A DNA stretch of 64,000 nt from CAWHOW01 sp963831005 (GCA_963831005.1 CAWHOW010000016.1:1-64000); one strand, 5' to 3'. Positions 37,886 through 46,780 are shown, numbered from the stretch's first letter. A program made the numbers and translations. The notes: generated by a model from the letters alone, not told the origin.

Positions 37886-38302
37886 ATGAAACGTACAGCA
37901 AAAGCATATTGGACAGGCAACCTGAAAGAAGGTAAAGGCAGATTGACTGCAAAAAGCGGAATCTTATACAAGGCATGTTATGATTACAAATCACGCTTTG
38001 AGGCAGAAGAAAAAGGTACGAACCCTGAAGAACTGATTGCCGCAGCTCATGCAGGATGTTTTACTATGGCTGTTTGTGCAGCCTTAACCCAGAAAGGATT
38101 GAATCCTGAATATCTGGAAACGGAAGCAACTGTAACTTTGGAAGGATTAACTATTACGGGTGTTCATTTATCCATTACAGGCTCTGTAAAAGGTATTAAT
38201 GCGGAAGAGTTTAAGGAGGTTACCCTGGATGCTGAAAGAAATTGTCCTGTATCAAGGGCGCTAAGCGTTCCCATTACTTCGGATGCTAAACTGACATCAT
38301 GA
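37886..38302 (+). CDS. OsmC-family hydroperoxide reductase
   Basis: 138 residues. The peroxidatic Cys58 (AAHAGCFTM) and resolving Cys120 (ERNCPVSRAL) are in OsmC positions, with the catalytic Arg in the N-terminal part (FEAEEKGTNPEELIAAAHAG). It reduces organic hydroperoxides through a lipoyl or dithiol donor. The stop overlaps a 29-codon ORF (ATGA at 38299-38302). It follows bacterioferritin at 110 bp and fits an oxidative-stress transcript. Confidence 0.92.
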   Translation: MKRTAKAYWTGNLKEGKGRLTAKSGILYKACYDYKSRFEAEEKGTNPEELIAAAHAGCFTMAVCAALTQKGLNPEYLETEATVTLEGLTITGVHLSITGSVKGINAEEFKEVTLDAERNCPVSRALSVPITSDAKLTS

Positions 38303-38388
38303 TTATTCATGATGCAGGTAAGTTCGGTTTTTTAAAAGAACCTGATGGAATTATTACCAGAGCTATTGAAGGTAACGGTGACAAGTAA
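38299..38388 (+). other. 29-codon ORF overlapping the OsmC stop
   Basis: ATG at 38299 overlaps the OsmC stop as ATGA and gives a 29-residue peptide, AGKFGFLKEPDGIITRAIEG in its middle. It is too short for a family and looks like a remnant or a coupled small ORF. Conservation cannot be judged from one sequence. Confidence 0.3.
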
Positions 38389-38408
38389 TTAATTTAAAAA
38401 GAATTATT

Positions 38409-38705
38409 ATGAAAAATTTTAACATTGAATTCATACAATCCGAACTACGAAATATGCCGGGATGGTCATATATCAACGGATATCTGGAGAAGGACTTTGT
38501 CTTTTTAAACTTTAAGGATGCTATGATTGCCATGGTACGCATAGGCTTTGAGTCTGAAAAGATGAACCATCATCCTGACTGGTCGAATTCTTATAATAAA
38601 TTAAATATTCGCCTCAGGACACATTCTGCCGATGGGATAACGGAAAATGATTTTTCTCTTGCAAGAAAAATTGACGAGCTTGTAAATTTTATGAACAAGC
38701 ATTGA
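38409..38705 (+). CDS. 4a-hydroxytetrahydrobiopterin dehydratase (PCD-like)
   Basis: 98 residues. Signature MNHHPDWSNSYNKLNIRLRT H (His54, His55, Pro56 and His72) is the family active site. The enzyme recycles pterin cofactor; in stress clusters its role beyond phenylalanine hydroxylation is unclear. ATG 38409 is preceded by aaaaagaattatt. It follows OsmC by about 100 bp and probably belongs to the P1 transcript. Confidence 0.9.
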   Translation: MKNFNIEFIQSELRNMPGWSYINGYLEKDFVFLNFKDAMIAMVRIGFESEKMNHHPDWSNSYNKLNIRLRTHSADGITENDFSLARKIDELVNFMNKH

Positions 38706-38863
38706 TCATTATAGGCAAATTTAATTAACCAAGGTCAAAAAAGATTGAGGATTATTGCGATATAACACCATCTGGTTGAGATCACATAACACTCCGCCAC
38801 AGAGGAAAAATGGAGCAACACCAATAAACCAAATGATTAGGATAAATTAAAAACCAAATAAAC

Positions 38864-39466
38864 ATGAAACAAAACAATTTTCTAGTACTGATGTTTGCAG
38901 CAATATACTTTATGCTGTATATTACATCTTGCTCAAACAGCAATCAAAAATCCGGTAAGGACAATATGCAAGGTATTGCATCATCAAAGGATGATAGTAT
39001 AAAACATGGTAAATACCTTGTAGAAATAATGGGTTGCAATGACTGTCATTCTCCCAAAAAAATTGACACGAGCGGTCCTGTAGTAATTCCTGAGTTGATG
39101 TTATCCGGTTATCCTTCCGACAGGCCAATAGTTAAATTTGGTAACAACAAAATGATTAAAGATGGCTACCCTATGTTTTATCCCGACTTAAGTGCTGCTG
39201 CAGGCCCATGGGGTGTTTCTTTTGCAGGCAATTTGACACCGGATCAAACAGGTATTGGAAATTGGACATTAGAACAATTTAAAAGAGCAGTCACTCAGGG
39301 CAAATATAAAGGAGTAGAAAATGGACGTATGCTTTTACCGCCTATCCCCTGGCAAGATTTTGCAATTTTGACGGATGATGATGTCAACTTAATATTTATG
39401 TATTTAAAAAGCATTAAACCTGTAAGAAATATAGTACCACAACCTATTACACCTGACAAAATGTAA
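38864..39466 (+). CDS. Mono-heme cytochrome c lipoprotein
   Basis: 200 residues. Lipobox Cys23 (YITSCS) and one heme site Cys58-x-x-Cys61-His62 (GCNDCHSPK). The rest has the WTLEQFKRAVTQGKYKGVE, NGRMLLPPIPWQDFAILTDD and YLKSIKPVRNIVP pattern of diheme or alcohol-dehydrogenase-type cytochromes, but only one CxxCH is present. It probably carries electrons in the periplasm. The 158 bp upstream hold no promoter I recognise, so it may read through from P1. Confidence 0.85.
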   Translation: MKQNNFLVLMFAAIYFMLYITSCSNSNQKSGKDNMQGIASSKDDSIKHGKYLVEIMGCNDCHSPKKIDTSGPVVIPELMLSGYPSDRPIVKFGNNKMIKDGYPMFYPDLSAAAGPWGVSFAGNLTPDQTGIGNWTLEQFKRAVTQGKYKGVENGRMLLPPIPWQDFAILTDDDVNLIFMYLKSIKPVRNIVPQPITPDKM

Positions 39467-39494
39467 ATAACCTATTATTTAAAATTTGATAAAA

Positions 39495-40526
39495 ATGAAA
39501 TATAATCAACTAGGAAAAACAGGTGTTCTTGTATCGGAGATGTGTCTCGGTGCGATGACCTTTGGAGGTGGCAGTGGAATGTGGAAGTCTGTTGGCAGCA
39601 TGCAACAGCAGGATGTGAACCAACTTATAAAAATGGCTTTCGAAAGTGGCATAAATTTTATTGATACTGCTGATGTTTATTCTGAAGGTATGTCTGAAAC
39701 CATGTTGGGAAAAGCGCTGAAAGAAATTGGTATCAACAGGCAACAAATAGTTGTAGCAACAAAAGTAAGAGGACGGACAGGTCCGGGCGCCAACCAGGTG
39801 GGACTTTCAAAACTACACATTATGGATGCTGTTGATGACAGCCTGAAACGTTTGAATATTTCACATATTGATCTCCTGTATATCCATGGCATTGACCCAA
39901 TAACGCCATTGGAAGAAACTATGAATGGCCTTGATAATGTGGTGAAGGCAGGTAAGGTTCGCTACATTGGGATAAGCAACCACCCGGCATGGAAGGTAAT
40001 GAAAGCCAATAGCATTGCTGAAATGATGAATTATACAAAGTTCTGCGCATTGCAAAATTATTACAGCATTGCAGGCAGGGATATTGAGCGTGAAATTGTT
40101 CCAATGGCGATTAGCGAAGGGCTTGCATTGATGCCGTGGAGCCCTTTAGCAGGAGGTTTTCTGTCAGGGAAATTTACACGCAATAAAGAAATTGCAGGCA
40201 ACAGCCGCAGGGATACATTTGATTTCCCTCCACTGAACAAACAAAAAGCTTACGACATTATTGATGTACTTATACGGATTGGGAAAAAACATAATGCCTC
40301 TGCAGCAAGGGTAGCGCTTGCATGGATGCTAAAAAAATCGTATGTAACAAGTATCATTATCGGAGCTAAAAACACTGAGCAATTAACAGATAATATTTCC
40401 GCAACTAAACTTCAGCTTACTGACGAAGATATGAAACAACTGGAACAGATTTCGGCGCTTGTTACAGAGTATCCCGCATGGATGGTTGAACGACAAGGGA
40501 ACACAAGAATGCCGGAGGAAAAATAA
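39495..40526 (+). CDS. Aldo/keto reductase
   Basis: 343 residues from ATG 39495 (a TTG three codons upstream is less likely). The catalytic tetrad is Asp57, Tyr62, Lys90, His131 in DTADVYSEG, VATKV and LLYIHGID. The NADPH-binding end IGAKNTEQLTDNI is present. AKRs reduce aldehydes and quinones, including products of lipid oxidation. It follows the cytochrome by 28 bp. Confidence 0.92.
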   Translation: MKYNQLGKTGVLVSEMCLGAMTFGGGSGMWKSVGSMQQQDVNQLIKMAFESGINFIDTADVYSEGMSETMLGKALKEIGINRQQIVVATKVRGRTGPGANQVGLSKLHIMDAVDDSLKRLNISHIDLLYIHGIDPITPLEETMNGLDNVVKAGKVRYIGISNHPAWKVMKANSIAEMMNYTKFCALQNYYSIAGRDIEREIVPMAISEGLALMPWSPLAGGFLSGKFTRNKEIAGNSRRDTFDFPPLNKQKAYDIIDVLIRIGKKHNASAARVALAWMLKKSYVTSIIIGAKNTEQLTDNISATKLQLTDEDMKQLEQISALVTEYPAWMVERQGNTRMPEEK

Positions 40527-40541
40527 GTTAAAGATCATTTT

Positions 40542-40607
40542 ATGATAACATTATTGATCATATTACTAATTATACGATTTGCAAAAAAGGCATTGAGAAA
40601 TAAATAG
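40542..40607 (+). CDS. Small hydrophobic ORF (21 residues)
   Basis: MITLLIILLIIRFAKKALRNK: a single membrane helix followed by a basic tail, 15 bp after the AKR stop. This is typical of small membrane proteins of stress operons, but too short for certainty. Confidence 0.35.
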   Translation: MITLLIILLIIRFAKKALRNK

Positions 40608-40700
40608 AAATATTTATTGAACTGCTTCTGCCATAAGTTCCTTGTCTATATTGCTAAAATGCATTAAATGGATAAATAATATTCTGAAAAATTAACAACT

Positions 40701-40820
40701 ATGATTTTACAAAGAATACTTTCGCCTCTGACAATTTCCCTTGTTGCAGTGGCACTGATTTTTATCTTTGTTCTCTACCTAATAAGGTTGGTGCGTTCAA
40801 TATTAGTGAAGAGTAATTAA
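40701..40820 (+). CDS. Small membrane protein ORF (39 residues)
   Basis: ATG 40701; one transmembrane helix at about residues 10-31 (SLVAVALIFIFVLYLI) and a basic tail (RLVRSILVKSN). It lies between the AKR gene and promoter P2. No homology can be claimed. Confidence 0.4.
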   Translation: MILQRILSPLTISLVAVALIFIFVLYLIRLVRSILVKSN

Positions 40821-40977
40821 TTGAAAACTGTGGGCGTAATAAATTGCGCCCCGCCTAATGACATATAAACTCACAACGCCATTTTCGGTATGAGTAACTC
40901 ATGAACTAAAGCAGACAAGCTTTATTTGCGGACAAAAGTTCCTTACTCTGAAGGTTATGATCCATGCACAATAAAGA
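40821..40977. other. Non-coding stretch before P2
   Basis: No gene or clear terminator seen. Confidence 0.4.
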
Positions 40978-41045
40978 CTTAATCCAATCTTAATCTAAGC
41001 TTAATCTCTTTTTAATTTTTGATATTTTTTGTAGAGATACCTTTG
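40978..41045 (+). promoter_or_regulatory. TTAAT-box promoter P2 (VOC gene)
   Basis: Boxes at 40978, 40989, 41000 (CTTAAT) and 41011 (TTTAAT), 11 bp apart; 21 bp to TACCTTTG (41038-41045). The CDS start is at 41120, but the gene is frameshifted. Confidence 0.9.
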
Positions 41046-41119
41046 TCATCCTTATCTAGGTAAATACCTATAGTAAGAGAAAAAGAAGTATTAATAAACA
41101 ATTAAAAATAAAAAATATT

Positions 41120-41555
41120 ATGGCACAGCTAAATCCATATTTGACGTTTAATGGCAATTGCGAAACAGCGTTCAAATTTTACAGATCAGTATTCGGTGGA
41201 GAATTTCAACAGTTAATGAGGTTCAAAGATATGCCACCTGCACCCGGACAAGAAACTCCGTGAAAGTGACAAATGAAAAACTAATGCATATTTCTTTACC
41301 TATCAGCAAAGAAACAATATTGATGGGAAGTGATTCAAACCCTTCAATGGGTGAAGTTAAAAAGGACAAAATATTTCTTTGGCAATAACAGCTTCCAGCA
41401 AAGAAGAAGCAGAAAAGTTATTTAAAAGGCTTTCCGAAGGCGGGAAAGTTACTATGCCTATTGCTGACCAATTCTGGAATTCATATTTTGGCATGTTAAC
41501 TGATTTATTTAATATTAACTGGATGATCAGCTACGAATATCCTAAAAAGGATTAA
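41120..41555 (+). pseudogene. VOC (PhnB/glyoxalase-type) protein, multiple frameshifts
   Basis: Frames give MAQLNPYLTFNGNCETAFKF, then KETILMGSDSNPSMGEVKK, then SLAITASSKEEAEKLF and DQFWNSYFGMLTD, all parts of the PhnB/3-demethylubiquinone-type VOC family in order. Three shifts are needed: after ETP (near 41261), near GAC-AAAT 41268, and near 41367 (AAAAAGGAC). The full product would be about 143 residues. The intact promoter P2 upstream shows the gene was expressed. Sequencing error in A-runs is possible but three errors in 100 bp would be unusual. Confidence 0.7.
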
Positions 41556-41572
41556 TCAAATATGCTGTTAAG

Positions 41573-41604
41573 AAGCCTGTTCGTTTAAAACCGGACAGGC
41601 TTTT
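41573..41604 (+). terminator. Terminator after the first VOC gene
   Basis: AAGCCTGT / ACAGGCTT core stem with extra pairs (11 bp), loop TTTAAAAC, then TTTTAT. Confidence 0.8.
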
Positions 41605-41619
41605 ATAAAATTCAATATA

Positions 41620-42097
41620 ATGGAAACTAAAAGGATCACACCTTGTTTGTGGTTTAACGATAATGCTGAAGAAGCCGTTAAATTTTATTTATCGGTGTTT
41701 AAAAACTCCAAAGCAATAGTTACCACACGCTATGGTAAAAATGCCCCGATGCCTGAAGGCAGTGTACTTGACAATTAAATTTCAGTTGGAAGGACAAGAT
41801 TTCCTTGCATTGAATGGCGGGCCTGCATTTACATTTTCGGAAGCCATTTCTTTTATCGTTAATTGCGAAACACAAAAGGAAATAGATGAATTCTGGAATA
41901 AGTTTTCAGAAGGAGGATTGACGCAACAGTGCGGATGGCTTAAAGACAAATTCGGTGTTTCATGGCAAATTGTCCCCACTATATTAAATGAAATGATGCA
42001 GGACACCAACACTGAAAGATCGAACAGGGTAATGCAGGCTTTAATGCAAATGGTAAAACTTGATATTGAAAAATTAAAAATTGCGTACCGCGGTTAA
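41620..42097 (+). pseudogene. VOC-family protein (PhnB-like), one frameshift
   Basis: Starts METKRITPCLWFNDNAEEAV KFYLSV. A single extra T near 41768 (gtacttgacaa) moves the frame; correcting it gives EGSVLTIKFQLEGQDFLALN and the rest (TQQCGWLKDKFGVSW, MMQDTNTERSNRVMQALMQM) with the family end. Metal-binding VOC fold; substrate unknown. The product would be about 158 residues. If the shift is a sequencing error the gene is intact. Confidence 0.75.
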
Positions 42098-42191
42098 TTG
42101 AACAATTCTTAACTGGCCATGGTACGAACATAAATTAAAAAAGTAAAATCATTATAAAACGATTTATATTATTAATCTTAAAAAAACTAAA

Positions 42192-43083
42192 ATGTACGTA
42201 ATAACAGGAGCAACAGGAAAAATCGGTAAAGTTCTGACACTGGAATTATTATCGAAAGGAAAAAAAGTAAGGGCTATTGCACGTCATTCGGACAAATTGC
42301 AGTCTTTAACTGAAAAAGGCGCAGAAATAATGGCAGGCGATCTGACTGATGCCTCATTTGTGAAGAAAGCATTTGAAGGTGCAACTGTAGTTTTTTGTAT
42401 GATACCTTATGATATGCACATTGATGACCTTACAACACACCAGCACCATATAGCCAACAATTTGTTTGAAGCTGCAAAGTCGAATCATGTAAAAAATGTT
42501 GTTTTGCTCAGCAGCGTGGGCGCTCACCTGGGTGAAGGTGTAGGTCCGGTTGACGGACTAGCCTATATGGAATATAAATTCACCGCTTTAAAGGATGCGA
42601 ATGTTATAAACCTAAGGTGCCCTTATTTTATGGAAAACCTGCTCGGGCAGATTGGTTCTATAAAGCAAACAGGTACTGCAGGAGCAGCTATAAAAGCTGA
42701 TCTGAAAGTACCTATGGTGGCAACTAAGGACATTGCACATGTAGCATGCAATCTTTTAAATGACCTGAAGTTTAAAGGCCACCAGATTCAATATGTGCTG
42801 GGTCCGCGCGATGTAACTTATAACGAAGTAACGGCAGTTATTGGCAAGGCAATTGGCAAACCCGATTTAAAATATGTACAGTATTCTTATGATGATGCTG
42901 CAAAATATATGGTACAATCGGGATATGCTTCTAAAAATGTTGCACGTCATTTATGCTGCCATGTCCGAAGCATTTAACAAGGGTACTGCGCTTAATTATC
43001 ATAAACGTACACCTGAAAATAGTACTCCTACAACTATAGAGGAGTTTGCAAAAGTATTTGCACAGGCATATCAAAATTCATAA
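42192..43083 (+). CDS. NmrA-type NAD(P)-binding oxidoreductase, frameshift near the 3' end
   Basis: The first frame gives ITGATGKIGKVLTLELLSKG (TGxxGxxG Rossmann motif), LLSSVGAHLGEGVG and MVATKDIAHVACNLL, typical of NmrA/QOR2-like atypical SDRs. Near 42935-42950 the frame jumps by +1 and the expected tail continues (YAAMSEAFNKGTALNYHKRT, EEFAKVFAQAYQNS) to 43083. The corrected product has about 296 residues. It follows the VOC genes and may sense or reduce quinones, an inference from the family. Confidence 0.75.
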
Positions 43084-43113
43084 TTAAAATTGCTTTCTTC
43101 ATAATGATAGCTC

Positions 43114-43138
43114 AAGCGTGGCATTTTGCCGCGCTTTT
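43114..43138 (+). terminator. Terminator after the NmrA gene
   Basis: AAGCGTGGCA / TGCCGCGCTT stem (one G-U pair), loop TTT, followed by TTGCTTTTTATT. Confidence 0.8.
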
Positions 43139-43358
43139 GCTTTTTATTTGAGGCAAAGGTTAAAAATATATTTTGTACGACCTGTCATGCAGACTGTCAG
43201 GGAAGGGCAACTAAAGTATGTCATGCTTTGAGGCATTTTATTCCTCATTCAACCTTCCCGTTTTGAGGAAGCAAAAATCAATATACTTTAAAATATAAAA
43301 TTGTGATTTAACAGCCTAAAGTGATGAAATTATTATAGGACAGAGTGAACACATTAAA
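43139..43358. repeat. Intergenic stretch with dispersed-repeat fragments
   Basis: The string gtatgtcatgctttgaggca near 43195-43225 is related to the repeat at 9200; nothing else recognised before P3. Confidence 0.45.
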
Positions 43359-43426
43359 TTTAATGCGATTTTAATATCTTATTAATTTTATTTTAATCTC
43401 AGCCTGGTTCAGCCTGCCTAATTTTG
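43359..43426 (+). promoter_or_regulatory. TTAAT-box promoter P3 (F420-type reductase)
   Basis: Boxes at 43359, 43370 (TTTAAT), 43381 (ATTAAT), 43392 (TTTAAT), every 11 bp; 21 bp to TAATTTTG (43419-43426). CDS at 43471. Confidence 0.9.
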
Positions 43427-43470
43427 TTTCCTTAATCATAAAATTAGTTATAAACTCAAACCGAATTAAA

Positions 43471-44121
43471 ATGAAAAAAATTGGAATCATTGGGTCAGGA
43501 GTAGTTGGAAAAACTCTTGCAAAAGGCTTCATTGGTCATAATCATCAAACAATGCTCGGATCAGGAAGCAAACAGAAACAGGAGCAAATAAAGAATGAAT
43601 TTCATAATGAACTTCAAACCGGCGACTTCGATAAGGCTGCTGCTTACGGCGAAATACTTGTTCTTGCTGTAAACGGGATGCATGCGAAAGAAGCACTTGA
43701 AAAGTGCGGGAAAGAAAATCTAAAAGGGAAAACAATCATTGATTGTACAAACCCTATAGATAATAAACCCCCAGTGAATGGTGTGATTAGTTTTTTCACT
43801 AATTACAATGAGTCGTTGATGGAACAACTTCAGAAAGCTTACCCTGATTGCAAGTTTGTAAAAGCTTTCAATTCTGTTGGAAGTGCCATGATGGTGAATC
43901 CGAAGCTCAACATTGCCAAACCTACTATGTTTATTTGCGGAAATGATACTACTTCAAAAAAAGAGGTGAATGAAATACTGGATAAATTCGGTTGGGAAAC
44001 TGAAGATATGGGAACAGTTGAAGCCGCACGTGCCATAGAACCCTTATGTATGTTGTATTGCATACCCGGAATTAAAGATAATAAATGGAATCACGCTTTC
44101 AAACTTTTGAAAACCACATAA
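43471..44121 (+). CDS. NADP/F420-reductase-like NAD(P)-binding oxidoreductase
   Basis: 216 residues. The Rossmann motif is GIIGSGVVGKTLAKGFIGHN; then IDCTNPIDNKPPVNG and KAFNSVGSAMMVNP, as in the NADPH-dependent F420 reductase-like family. Bacteroidota lack F420, so the real partner is probably another flavin or quinone; it may act as a redox reductase under stress. Own promoter P3 and own terminator, so monocistronic. Confidence 0.85.
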   Translation: MKKIGIIGSGVVGKTLAKGFIGHNHQTMLGSGSKQKQEQIKNEFHNELQTGDFDKAAAYGEILVLAVNGMHAKEALEKCGKENLKGKTIIDCTNPIDNKPPVNGVISFFTNYNESLMEQLQKAYPDCKFVKAFNSVGSAMMVNPKLNIAKPTMFICGNDTTSKKEVNEILDKFGWETEDMGTVEAARAIEPLCMLYCIPGIKDNKWNHAFKLLKTT

Positions 44122-44145
44122 CAGAATTAATTTCAATTACACTTT

Positions 44146-44172
44146 AACCACTTCATTAAAAATGGAGTGGTT
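44146..44172 (+). terminator. Terminator after the reductase gene
   Basis: AACCACTTCATT / AATGGAGTGGTT 12-bp stem (one G-U), then TCTTTATT. Confidence 0.8.
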
Positions 44173-44180
44173 TCTTTATT

Positions 44181-44248
44181 ATTAATGCTATTTTAATACC
44201 ATCTTAATTCCTTTTTAATACCCTATAATTATAAGCTGAATAATTTTG
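44181..44248 (+). promoter_or_regulatory. TTAAT-box promoter P4 (cupredoxins)
   Basis: Boxes at 44181 (ATTAAT), 44192 (TTTAAT), 44203 (CTTAAT), 44214 (TTTAAT); 21 bp to TAATTTTG (44241-44248). CDS at 44303. Confidence 0.9.
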
Positions 44249-44302
44249 TTCTTGTAATAAATGCTTAAAATAAATAAGTATTAACAATAAAAATCAATCA
44301 TT

Positions 44303-44941
44303 ATGAAAACAAAATTTACGTTTTATTCAACTTTAATGTTTGTTGTTTTGTTTTTTAATACAGCAAATGCAACTATTCACACTGTAGATGTTGCTAGCTA
44401 TTCGTTCACGCCAAGTACACTTAGCATTAAAAGCGGTGATACTGTAAAATGGGTTTGGGTGTCAGGAAGCCATACCACTACATCAGTTACCATTCCAGCG
44501 GGTGCTACAAGCTGGAGTCATCCGATGAATTCTTCAAGCCAAATATTTGAGATACAACTTACTGTTGCCGGAGAATATGACTACCATTGCGCTATACATC
44601 CTACTATGATGCATGGGGTAATTAACGTATCCGCGGGATCAGGATTAACCAGTTATAACAGCACTTCCAATTTTATGCATTTGTATCCGAATCCATTTAT
44701 AACAATTCTTTCTATGTCATTTACACTTAAAGAAAGCGGAACTGTAAAAATAAGTATCTACGATATTACAGGCAAAATTGTCAGGATGCTTGCAAATAGT
44801 AATTATGAAAAAGGCGATCATGTAATTTGCTGGGACGGGAAAAATGAAAATGGAGAAAATGTAAATCATGGTATATATTATTATTTGATAGAAACTAAAG
44901 GACAGTCAAAAGCAAGTGGGAAAATTATCTATGGTTCATAG
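44303..44941 (+). CDS. Cupredoxin domain fused to a T9SS-type C-terminal domain
   Basis: 212 residues. Signal peptide to about 23 (NTANA). Plastocyanin-like domain about 24-115 with type 1 copper ligands His57 (SGSHTT), Cys96, His99 and Met102/103 (YHCAIHPTMMHG). The C-terminal part (about 125-212) is a FlgD-like/type A sorting domain (MHLYPNPFITILSMSF ... HGIYYYLIET ... GKIIYGS). It is therefore a secreted blue-copper electron carrier. It is followed by a second small cupredoxin lipoprotein, which suggests a copper/electron-transfer stress unit. Confidence 0.85.
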   Translation: MKTKFTFYSTLMFVVLFFNTANATIHTVDVASYSFTPSTLSIKSGDTVKWVWVSGSHTTTSVTIPAGATSWSHPMNSSSQIFEIQLTVAGEYDYHCAIHPTMMHGVINVSAGSGLTSYNSTSNFMHLYPNPFITILSMSFTLKESGTVKISIYDITGKIVRMLANSNYEKGDHVICWDGKNENGENVNHGIYYYLIETKGQSKASGKIIYGS

Positions 44942-44990
44942 GACAACCTAAATCAATAATTAATTTATTATTATATAAATAAAGACGGAT

Positions 44991-45329
44991 ATGAAAAAGG
45001 TAATTTTATCAGTAATGATTTTAGTATCCACCATACTATTATTCAGCAGTTGTAAAAAGAAAAGCGAGGGCACACCCGGGGCGAACGAAGTTTGGCTACA
45101 AAATACCGCTTATAATCCATCGCAAAAAACCATTCCAAAGGGTACCACTATAACTTTTACAAATAAAGACAATATGACTCACACAGTGAGTGAAGCAAAT
45201 AACCTCTTTGTAAGTAGTGGAGATTTAAATTTAAATAACACGTTTGTTTATACTTTTAGTACTGCGGGTGTTTACAATATATATTGCAAATACCATTCGG
45301 TTATGACTGCGACTATAACCGTTAATTAG
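44991..45329 (+). CDS. Cupredoxin lipoprotein
   Basis: 112 residues. Lipobox Cys21 (LLFSSCKKK). Cupredoxin fold with ligands His64 (MTHTV), Cys99, His102 and Met105 (YCKYHSVM). Membrane-anchored type 1 copper protein, 49 bp after the first cupredoxin; probably the same transcript. Confidence 0.85.
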   Translation: MKKVILSVMILVSTILLFSSCKKKSEGTPGANEVWLQNTAYNPSQKTIPKGTTITFTNKDNMTHTVSEANNLFVSSGDLNLNNTFVYTFSTAGVYNIYCKYHSVMTATITVN

Positions 45330-45419
45330 AAAGAAAAAGTGGAGCCAAGTACCCACTCGAAAAAACGGGGCGATGCCGAAAAGCCATAAGAGTAGGAAAA
45401 ACTAAAAAAACGAAATATT

Positions 45420-45692
45420 ATGACAACATTTATTGTGACACATAAAGTAAAAGACTTTAATCAATTTAAAAAAGTATTTGATGATAATCGTCAACTTACT
45501 GAAAAGAAAGGAATAAAAATTACCGGTGTTTACAATTCGGCTGAAGATAAAAATCATGCAATTGTTATTTCGGAAGCGCCCAGCCTTGAAGTGGCTAAGG
45601 CATTTACTACTAGTCCTGACTTAAAAGCGGCAATGGAAAAGGCTGGAGTTACTTCTATGCCCGAAGTTACATTTCTAAATAAAGTGCAATAG
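45420..45692 (+). CDS. Small dimeric alpha/beta-barrel-like protein
   Basis: 90 residues, no signal peptide. The beta-alpha-beta order (MTTFIVTHKVKDFNQFKKVF; GIKITGVYNSAEDKNHAIVI; SPDLKAAMEKAGV) resembles small DUF1330/ABM-type ferredoxin-like folds. Substrate unknown. It lies in the P4 transcript, 90 bp after the cupredoxin. Confidence 0.5.
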   Translation: MTTFIVTHKVKDFNQFKKVFDDNRQLTEKKGIKITGVYNSAEDKNHAIVISEAPSLEVAKAFTTSPDLKAAMEKAGVTSMPEVTFLNKVQ

Positions 45693-45962
45693 GAAAGGAC
45701 TCAAACATTTAATTCCTGGTAACGGAGTGATATCAGGATAAATATGGAACAGCTAAAAGCCCCACTGGTTTGAGACAAATAAGACAAGTGTAAACATTAT
45801 TCTCGTAGTTAATGGATACACGGAAATATCGTAATGGAAAATTCGCAGACAAAGGGTTTTTTTATATTATTGAAATAATCAACATCTTTAATAATTTTAC
45901 AGATTCTTTAATATGAATAGGTAGGTATTTTTATCGGTAGATATTCTTTCAATAAAAAATAC
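45693..45962. other. Intergenic stretch before the cytochrome cassette
   Basis: No TTAAT-type array; two TTTAAT strings at 45887 and 45907 are 20 bp apart and do not fit the pattern. No other promoter identified. Confidence 0.4.
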
Positions 45963-46337
45963 ATGGTCTGTAAAATAATGGTAAAGCTGGAATACATAAT
46001 TATTATTGTTTTATTTATGTTATGCTTTTCATGTACCAATAAAAACGAGGAGACCTTATTTCCTAATTCGGGATCTTGCAATACGACAAATGTTACATTT
46101 TCTCAAACCCGTCAGCCTATATTCAATACAAATTGCATCATTTGCCATAGCGGTGTAAATGCACCTCTTAATGTCCACCTTGATAGTTATGCAGGTATAA
46201 TAACAGTGGCAAGTAGCGGGGTGCTGAATGGTGTACTTAACGGTAGTCCTTTCCAAATGCCCCCATCGGGAAGACTTGACGATTGTACGATCTTAAAAAT
46301 AGAGAACTGGATTAATAAGGGGAGTTTAAATAACTGA
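45963..46337 (+). CDS. Mono-heme c-type cytochrome lipoprotein
   Basis: 124 residues. ATG 45963 or 45978 (MVKLEYIIII); a lipobox ends at Cys24 (LCFSC). Heme site Cys58-x-x-Cys61-His62 (TNCIICHSG). The QPIFNTNCIICHSG and MPPSGRLDDC motifs match the planctomycete-type cytochrome found in Bacteroidota. First gene of a four-gene set (cytochrome, OB-fold, YceI, outer-membrane beta-barrel). Confidence 0.8.
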   Translation: MVCKIMVKLEYIIIIVLFMLCFSCTNKNEETLFPNSGSCNTTNVTFSQTRQPIFNTNCIICHSGVNAPLNVHLDSYAGIITVASSGVLNGVLNGSPFQMPPSGRLDDCTILKIENWINKGSLNN

Positions 46338-46339
46338 TA

Positions 46340-46774
46340 ATGAAAAAGTGGTTTAAAATATTGTTATTGTTGGCAACAGTTGGAATAGTTACGGCTATAA
46401 ATTATTATGAATTTGTTATCAATAAACCTCATCCTGATTATGATAAATTATCTGCAAAGTACAGCCTCACAGCTAACGATTTATATAATCAGTTTACGAC
46501 AAAAAGAAAAGAATCTGAAACAAAATACAATGGTGAAGTTGTTGAAATATCAGGCAAATGCAAAAACATTGAACAAAACGATACCATGGCGATAGCTGTT
46601 TTTAGTTTTAAAGAAGGAATGTTTGGCGATGAAGGGATACGATGCACATTGTTGCCGAAATATAAATCAGAAATTTCAAATTACAAAAAAGATTCTTATA
46701 TAAAAATTAAGGGATATTGCTCGGGTTATAATGATGTAGATGTTGTACTAATTAAATGTTCCATTCAAAAATAA
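46340..46774 (+). CDS. OB-fold (tRNA_anti-like) membrane-anchored protein
   Basis: 144 residues. An N-terminal membrane anchor (MKKWFKILLLLATVGIV) and an OB-type domain with KYNGEVVEISGKCKNIEQND and YKKDSYIKIKGYCSGYND, as in the tRNA_anti-like family. Nucleic-acid binding is unlikely for a periplasmic anchor; the function is unknown. It starts 3 bp after the cytochrome. Confidence 0.7.
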   Translation: MKKWFKILLLLATVGIVTAINYYEFVINKPHPDYDKLSAKYSLTANDLYNQFTTKRKESETKYNGEVVEISGKCKNIEQNDTMAIAVFSFKEGMFGDEGIRCTLLPKYKSEISNYKKDSYIKIKGYCSGYNDVDVVLIKCSIQK

Positions 46775-46780
46775 TATGAC

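Noticed and set aside
45887..45912. Ninth TTAAT-box promoter before the cytochrome cassette
   Set aside because: Two TTTAAT strings are 20 bp apart instead of 11 and no box sits between them.
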